From JAOPZW01 sp963806015 (GTDB lineage: Bacteria; Actinomycetota; Thermoleophilia; Solirubrobacterales; Solirubrobacteraceae), in the NCBI GenBank assembly GCA_963806015.1, contig CAWDWM010000006.1:744001-808000 (forward strand): a stretch of 64,000 nt of DNA. The letters run 5' to 3'. A program made the position numbers and the translations under genes. Below the pieces are notes generated by a model. That model saw only the letters and a program-made list of their open reading frames with translations, was not told where the DNA came from and searched no databases. Positions 61,901 to 64,000 of the stretch are shown here, one piece after another; positions within the stretch are counted from its first letter, which is position 1; each line of letters opens with the position of its first letter.

Positions 61901-64000
61901 GGCGCCGACGTGGATCCCGGACCCGGCGCCCGCGTTGCGGCTGCTGCTGGTGGAGGAGTCCACGTTCAAGCTGCGCCCCGAGCTGCGCCTGGCGCCGTTC
62001 GGCGTCCGCGTCGAGGGACCGGATGGGGCGGCGCTGCTCGACAGCGGCAGCGCCCATCTCGGCGCAATCGCGGGGTACGGCTGGGCGAGCTTCCCGCTCG
62101 ACGAGGGCGTGCATGCCGACGCCCTCGGCGCCGCGGTCGACCTCGACGACATCGGGCTCCCGCTCTCCGGCGCGAGCGGCGGTGGTAATCCCGTCGCGGC
62201 GAGCCTGCTCGGATCCGACCGGGACGGCGGCGCGGCCACCGACGGTGACGAGCAGGGGCTGGCGCCCGGTCTGGGCCTGGTCGCGTTCCGCGCGCCGAGC
62301 GGCGACTTCTCGCTGCTGCGCGTCGCGGACGGCGCGCCGGTCGCGTTCGATCAGCACCCGCTGTGGTTCGGGATCCATCGGCACTTCGGTCCGCTGGCCA
62401 TCGACCAGGTCGGCTTCGCCTACGCCGCGGGGCCGCCTCGCACGGTCGAGGTGCTGGTCGACGGCGGCGTCGCGATCGCCGGCCTCACCGTCCAGGTCGA
62501 CGACCTGGGCGTCATCGCACCGCTCGACCGGCTCGCGACCCCGTCGGCGTGGGGTCTCGACCTGCGCGGGCTCGCCGTCGGGCTACAGGCCGGTCCGGTG
62601 TCCCTCGCCGGCGGCCTCGTCAAGCGCCAGGGGCCACCGATCGACTACGCCGGCATCGTGAACGTGGAGGTCGCCGGCAAGGGCTTCTCCGCCGTCGGTG
62701 CCTACGGGCGACCGTCCGACGCGGCCGGCGCGTACACGTCGCTGTTCGTCTTCGTCGCGCTGCCGTTCGTGATCGGCGGGCCGCCGTACCTGTTCGTGAC
62801 GGGGCTCGGTGGCGGCGCGGGCTACAACCGCCGGCTGATCCCGCCCGCGGACGTCGCCGCAGTCGCCGGGTACCCGCTCGTGACCGCGATCGACGGCGGT
62901 CTCGTGAGCGACCCGATGAAGGCGCTCGACCAGCTCGGCTCCGCGATGCCACCGAAGCGGGGAAGCCTCTGGCTGGCGGCCGGCGTGCGCTTCACGTCGT
63001 TCGCGCTGGTCGAGACGACGGCCGTCGCCTACGTGTCGCTCGACCGCGGGGTCGAGGTCGGGGTGCTCGGCCTCAGCCGCGCGGCGATCCCCGACAAGAC
63101 GAGGGCGCTCGCCGCCGTCGAGCTGGCGATCAAGGCGCGCTTCTCGGCGCAGGAGGGCGTTCTCTCGGTCCAGGCGCAGCTCACCGATCACTCGTGGCTG
63201 CTGAGCAAGGACTGCCAGCTGACCGGCGGGTTCGCCTTCTTCATCTGGTTCCCGCGGGGCCAGTTCGTGCTCACCCTCGGTGGCTATCACCCGGCGTTCG
63301 CCAAGCCGTCGGAGTTCCCCATCGTCCCGCGGCTCGGCTTCCACTGGGCGGTCAGCAGCAGCATCACGATCAAGGGCGAGAGCTACTTCGCGCTCACGAG
63401 CTCGTGCGTGATGGCCGGAGGCCGGCTCGAGGCGGGCTACAAGAGCGGCGGCATCGAGGCGTCGTTCGTCGTCTACGCCGACTTCCTCGTGTCCTGGGAC
63501 CCGTTCCACTACGACATCAGCGCGGGCGTGACGGTGTCCGCCGGATTCCACAAGCGGATCTGCTTCTTCGCCTGCGTCACGATCGACGTGCATCTCTCGA
63601 TCGGCGCGTCCGTGCACATCCTCGGGCCACCGCTGCACGGCGAGGCCAAGGTCGATCTCGAGATCTGCAGCGTCACGGTCAGCTTCGGCCCCCAGGCGGC
63701 GCCACCGCCGAGCTTCATCGGCTGGGACCAGTTCGTGGCGCGCTACGTCGTTGCCGGCGCGCAGGACGGCAGCGCCGTCTCCGCGCACGCCGGCACGGGG
63801 CTCCTCGCGCCGGAGTCCGGCACGGCGCCGGGGCATCCGGGAAGCTCTCCCGCCGAGCCGTGGCACTTCGTCGGCGACTTCTCCCTGCACACGGAGACTC
63901 GCATGCCGGCCACGGCCTACACGGTGACCGGCAAGTCCGGTCTGCCGCCGCTCAACGAGGTCCCGGCGACGCTCGACGTCGCGCCGATGAACGTGGCCGC
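55956..64000 (+). CDS. giant multidomain protein (DUF6603-like), incomplete at the window edge
   Basis: The frame from ATG 55956 is open to the end of the window: more than 2,681 residues with no stop. No signal peptide. The N-terminal third has repeated modules marked by DDPW (residues 302, 528, 798) and a related GGPW at 1365, each in a G-rich turn followed by an L-x-L strand. A lipase-like part has VAHSTAGLAARAF (S1032 as nucleophile) and LITLGTPHGGAPL. The region from about residue 2100 is beta-rich, with GGAGYNRRLIPPADV and FFIWFPRGQFVLTLGGYHP. It resembles DUF6603 proteins as I remember them. The function is unknown. Confidence 0.8.
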   Translation, partial: MSLDLAAELRALGVALGALDGDGDLRPDWFSDPLKHIRRVLLDPVQRAALLDAIDGLLPEDPDGPDAQGETRHPLLDPDQPGQLFLTLRRSASGDALLGVAAQVRGGDQTLGADVTFQAGLVHAADAGLQSVVGTAASPLELEVDVSFDATEVGVAGLRVDARVAPLADGGPTADVRVGVKLPAAGGQDELTMIDPEHLEDGALAVLAALLQSRLDALAADPDATAELTALAHHLLPALGLGGGLPALPLDGIGKDADLLRVWLAELLDTAIEGRGQAIAVWLEHVGGLFGAGAPAGTGTQDDPWAIRLAALGSGGVDLTFATRTATGGARELLLGVRLALDSSIVSAQAAATLLALPLSGTAGPIVLPSATVDVRAPQDASERLVEGPSVRLGSARVGAAWDGRTLRPLIELRDVQVEGIDYPVIDLSNVDSATAAIATAIREAIEDALGDQPPGRNLAALAGIVAPAANPASPLIDPAALIADPTREIARIHRTILEGGAQGWAPMLGELAGLLGATGVGGGGSEDDPWRSELAAAGPLSVQLAAWTGPGDPVRLHIGLRAAAAFSPLSGSWQAELIAVGLPADAPASIELMGGQHGRLALAGPLTLTPTDGLELEIGSAEARFDWQPGGRLAPVLRIAGITLAADPDRAELPQFVLPADGFDPTLPDLGLGVAVADLVAAVRILLSHLAASWGGAPGFTLAGLLGLHARLPGLPADWPLLGPPPGAGVDRLLADPLGALRAWVGRIATELSADGTPFAAHALGWLRSWLQGTLPALDAPDFGAPDLDLAGAGTYDDPWRLALSDAGHTELLTWLEPAGPPASWASAAAAGAGEPEALLDAAARLRGFAPALRGTFEALVPGRLAGALATVASEIEAGDGVVPLDAQLPDDPAWSLAATLVDAPHHLLPAHPDAVRQVLAQLDAWQPAAQRAALFVGPPFADAHAWDALLAAAEQAAPGSTAPGAHFDLRSAPEPALASLGATTAQAAHYTADLADPGGDLAAVTAQVAAVVARIRELRGGRPVILVAHSTAGLAARAFAAANPTLVAGLITLGTPHGGAPLSAVAAPDAAEALRAARLVLQSAGEQGALADAVAHLSHLLDGWQPGPSGAPPIALRYPLERFAGANGAGTGGVPAIAIGGLLAQGTFERMAAALTALADGVAGTAAPTHIAFGVRAELDVAPTAAGGVDVDAGVRVDAFRIRIAPGAPEPPRAAHRVDVDARISRPGDWLLATPSARLRRAELGLTVERSAGSLVAAPRARFYDAAISAPTVALVELADPMAEELLNAAIGAATSAGESAGAQLASALDALGILVHDHAGTAGFSAEAVGALRADAHAFLAPRLQPALDSAGGLLGLRGPAGGPWRLALPGAPLELEVAAAPWRVAVRTAGGLDLGAGLRLDGEVHAGLPAMTVSTTAQLERAGVALSADSAAGTLTLTPGTGAAPIAVAPPHEALAAELARPVLDALGSALASAGLEGLLGPGWSVGSLATVLRDPGAWLRSSSALGDGTDLDGERVGALLKEIAATAGVAADQGLPLPGGFLISAAGKPCTITLSTSPPLVVPSAGGDGQLDVELQATVDRRGHLAPGGRIVADVPLPPISGRLEVEVGLDGGQVALSATPTVGGTRLARIDLLPHFGGFGPLASDAAATLLPKALDALVDALPTPHPPVVSTALSIAEALDLHGGPGDPTFAGHIAQLRALGQPGAFERLTATGLPQALAAAWEAAGLPGSITPATDAASWSASVAGATAGVSFAWGSGLALEISVLDLTAGPVHVTRVSAGLAGGEPDAALVMEIALPDAAEEVLGLRLAPALSLGLAGSEPALTLAPLGAGTAGLLAIALLPEPGLTVGPGGAGALIEQWALPLAANVVVGAVDLEHTSVWEGGPTLHDVLSTIGLLAQDGRHVAVPLPDPGDLLLRAIARLATDDHSLELTETLRLQLVRDTSSVPARLGAGLHGRIELPGDAVAVSLRFGEEAPTWIPDPAPALRLLLVEESTFKLRPELRLAPFGVRVEGPDGAALLDSGSAHLGAIAGYGWASFPLDEGVHADALGAAVDLDDIGLPLSGASGGGNPVAASLLGSDRDGGAATDGDEQGLAPGLGLVAFRAPSGDFSLLRVADGAPVAFDQHPLWFGIHRHFGPLAIDQVGFAYAAGPPRTVEVLVDGGVAIAGLTVQVDDLGVIAPLDRLATPSAWGLDLRGLAVGLQAGPVSLAGGLVKRQGPPIDYAGIVNVEVAGKGFSAVGAYGRPSDAAGAYTSLFVFVALPFVIGGPPYLFVTGLGGGAGYNRRLIPPADVAAVAGYPLVTAIDGGLVSDPMKALDQLGSAMPPKRGSLWLAAGVRFTSFALVETTAVAYVSLDRGVEVGVLGLSRAAIPDKTRALAAVELAIKARFSAQEGVLSVQAQLTDHSWLLSKDCQLTGGFAFFIWFPRGQFVLTLGGYHPAFAKPSEFPIVPRLGFHWAVSSSITIKGESYFALTSSCVMAGGRLEAGYKSGGIEASFVVYADFLVSWDPFHYDISAGVTVSAGFHKRICFFACVTIDVHLSIGASVHILGPPLHGEAKVDLEICSVTVSFGPQAAPPPSFIGWDQFVARYVVAGAQDGSAVSAHAGTGLLAPESGTAPGHPGSSPAEPWHFVGDFSLHTETRMPATAYTVTGKSGLPPLNEVPATLDVAPMNVA

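Overview
The window is about 72% G+C (judged by eye) and packed with genes; no gene-free stretch exceeds 300 bases (the longest are 35617-35880 and 49171-49374). The gene families (delta-60 repeat protein, FecR-like secreted protein, F420-type LLM oxidoreductase, 14-TM DHA2 exporter, AMIN-like protein, SpoIIE-type phosphatase) and the actinobacterial recR-ybaB-dnaX-ffs and lysC-asd neighbourhoods point to a high-GC actinobacterium. The delta-60 and FecR-like proteins and a large SRP RNA make Thermoleophilia (Solirubrobacterales) the best guess. That placement is inference. No tRNA, rRNA, insertion sequence, CRISPR array or prophage was seen.

1-18 kb (mostly core): end of an AidB-like acyl-CoA dehydrogenase; a secreted protein; a chemoreceptor; a CBS-containing site-2 protease; a three-gene succinate:quinone reductase/fumarate reductase of the CCG-subunit (SdhE/MfrE) type; a delta-60 repeat protein; uppP with an OmpR-type two-component system and a small membrane protein, flanked by two near-identical 11-bp-phased operators; a VOC protein; asd-lysC; gamma-glutamyltransferase; and a decayed aminotransferase.

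18-36 kb: a secreted HEWQH metallopeptidase, recR-ybaB-dnaX, an AbiEi/DUF559 protein, a FecR-like secreted protein, a membrane glycosyltransferase-like protein, the SRP RNA gene on the minus strand (26722-26999), a GAF-SpoIIE phosphatase, a GNAT acetyltransferase, a large hybrid histidine kinase, and an exporter-TetR operon with two perfect palindromic operators in its promoter.

36-43.5 kb: a tightly coupled seven-gene catabolic operon (LLM oxidoreductase, fused FAD monooxygenase/old-yellow-enzyme reductase, creatininase-like amidohydrolase, aryl-CoA ligase, SDR, enoyl-CoA hydratase, RidA). It is best explained as aerobic CoA-thioester degradation of 2-aminobenzoate or a close relative.

43.5-51.6 kb: a macrolide-type glycosyltransferase, a DUF4386 membrane protein, and an ABC-F protein whose leader has the parts of a translational attenuator (9-codon ORF with a built-in anti-Shine-Dalgarno). 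Then come an M64-like zinc peptidase with a small partner, and a GntR(YtrA)-ABC transporter operon with a palindromic operator at its start site.

51.6-64 kb (most unusual): a minus-strand operon of a subtilase with a long Lys/Asp tail and a missing catalytic Asp, a truncated ATP-grasp-like partner, a RimK-like ATP-grasp ligase and a frameshifted small gene. It is divergent from a plus-strand operon of a 145-aa protein and a giant protein (more than 2,681 residues, running off the window) with internal repeats, a lipase-like elbow and a DUF6603-like C-terminal part. The two operons share a promoter region centred on a perfect 10-bp inverted repeat. I infer an undescribed peptide/protein-modification system.

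Many genes here start 7-10 bases after a TAnnnT box with no ribosome-binding site, suggesting frequent leaderless transcripts.
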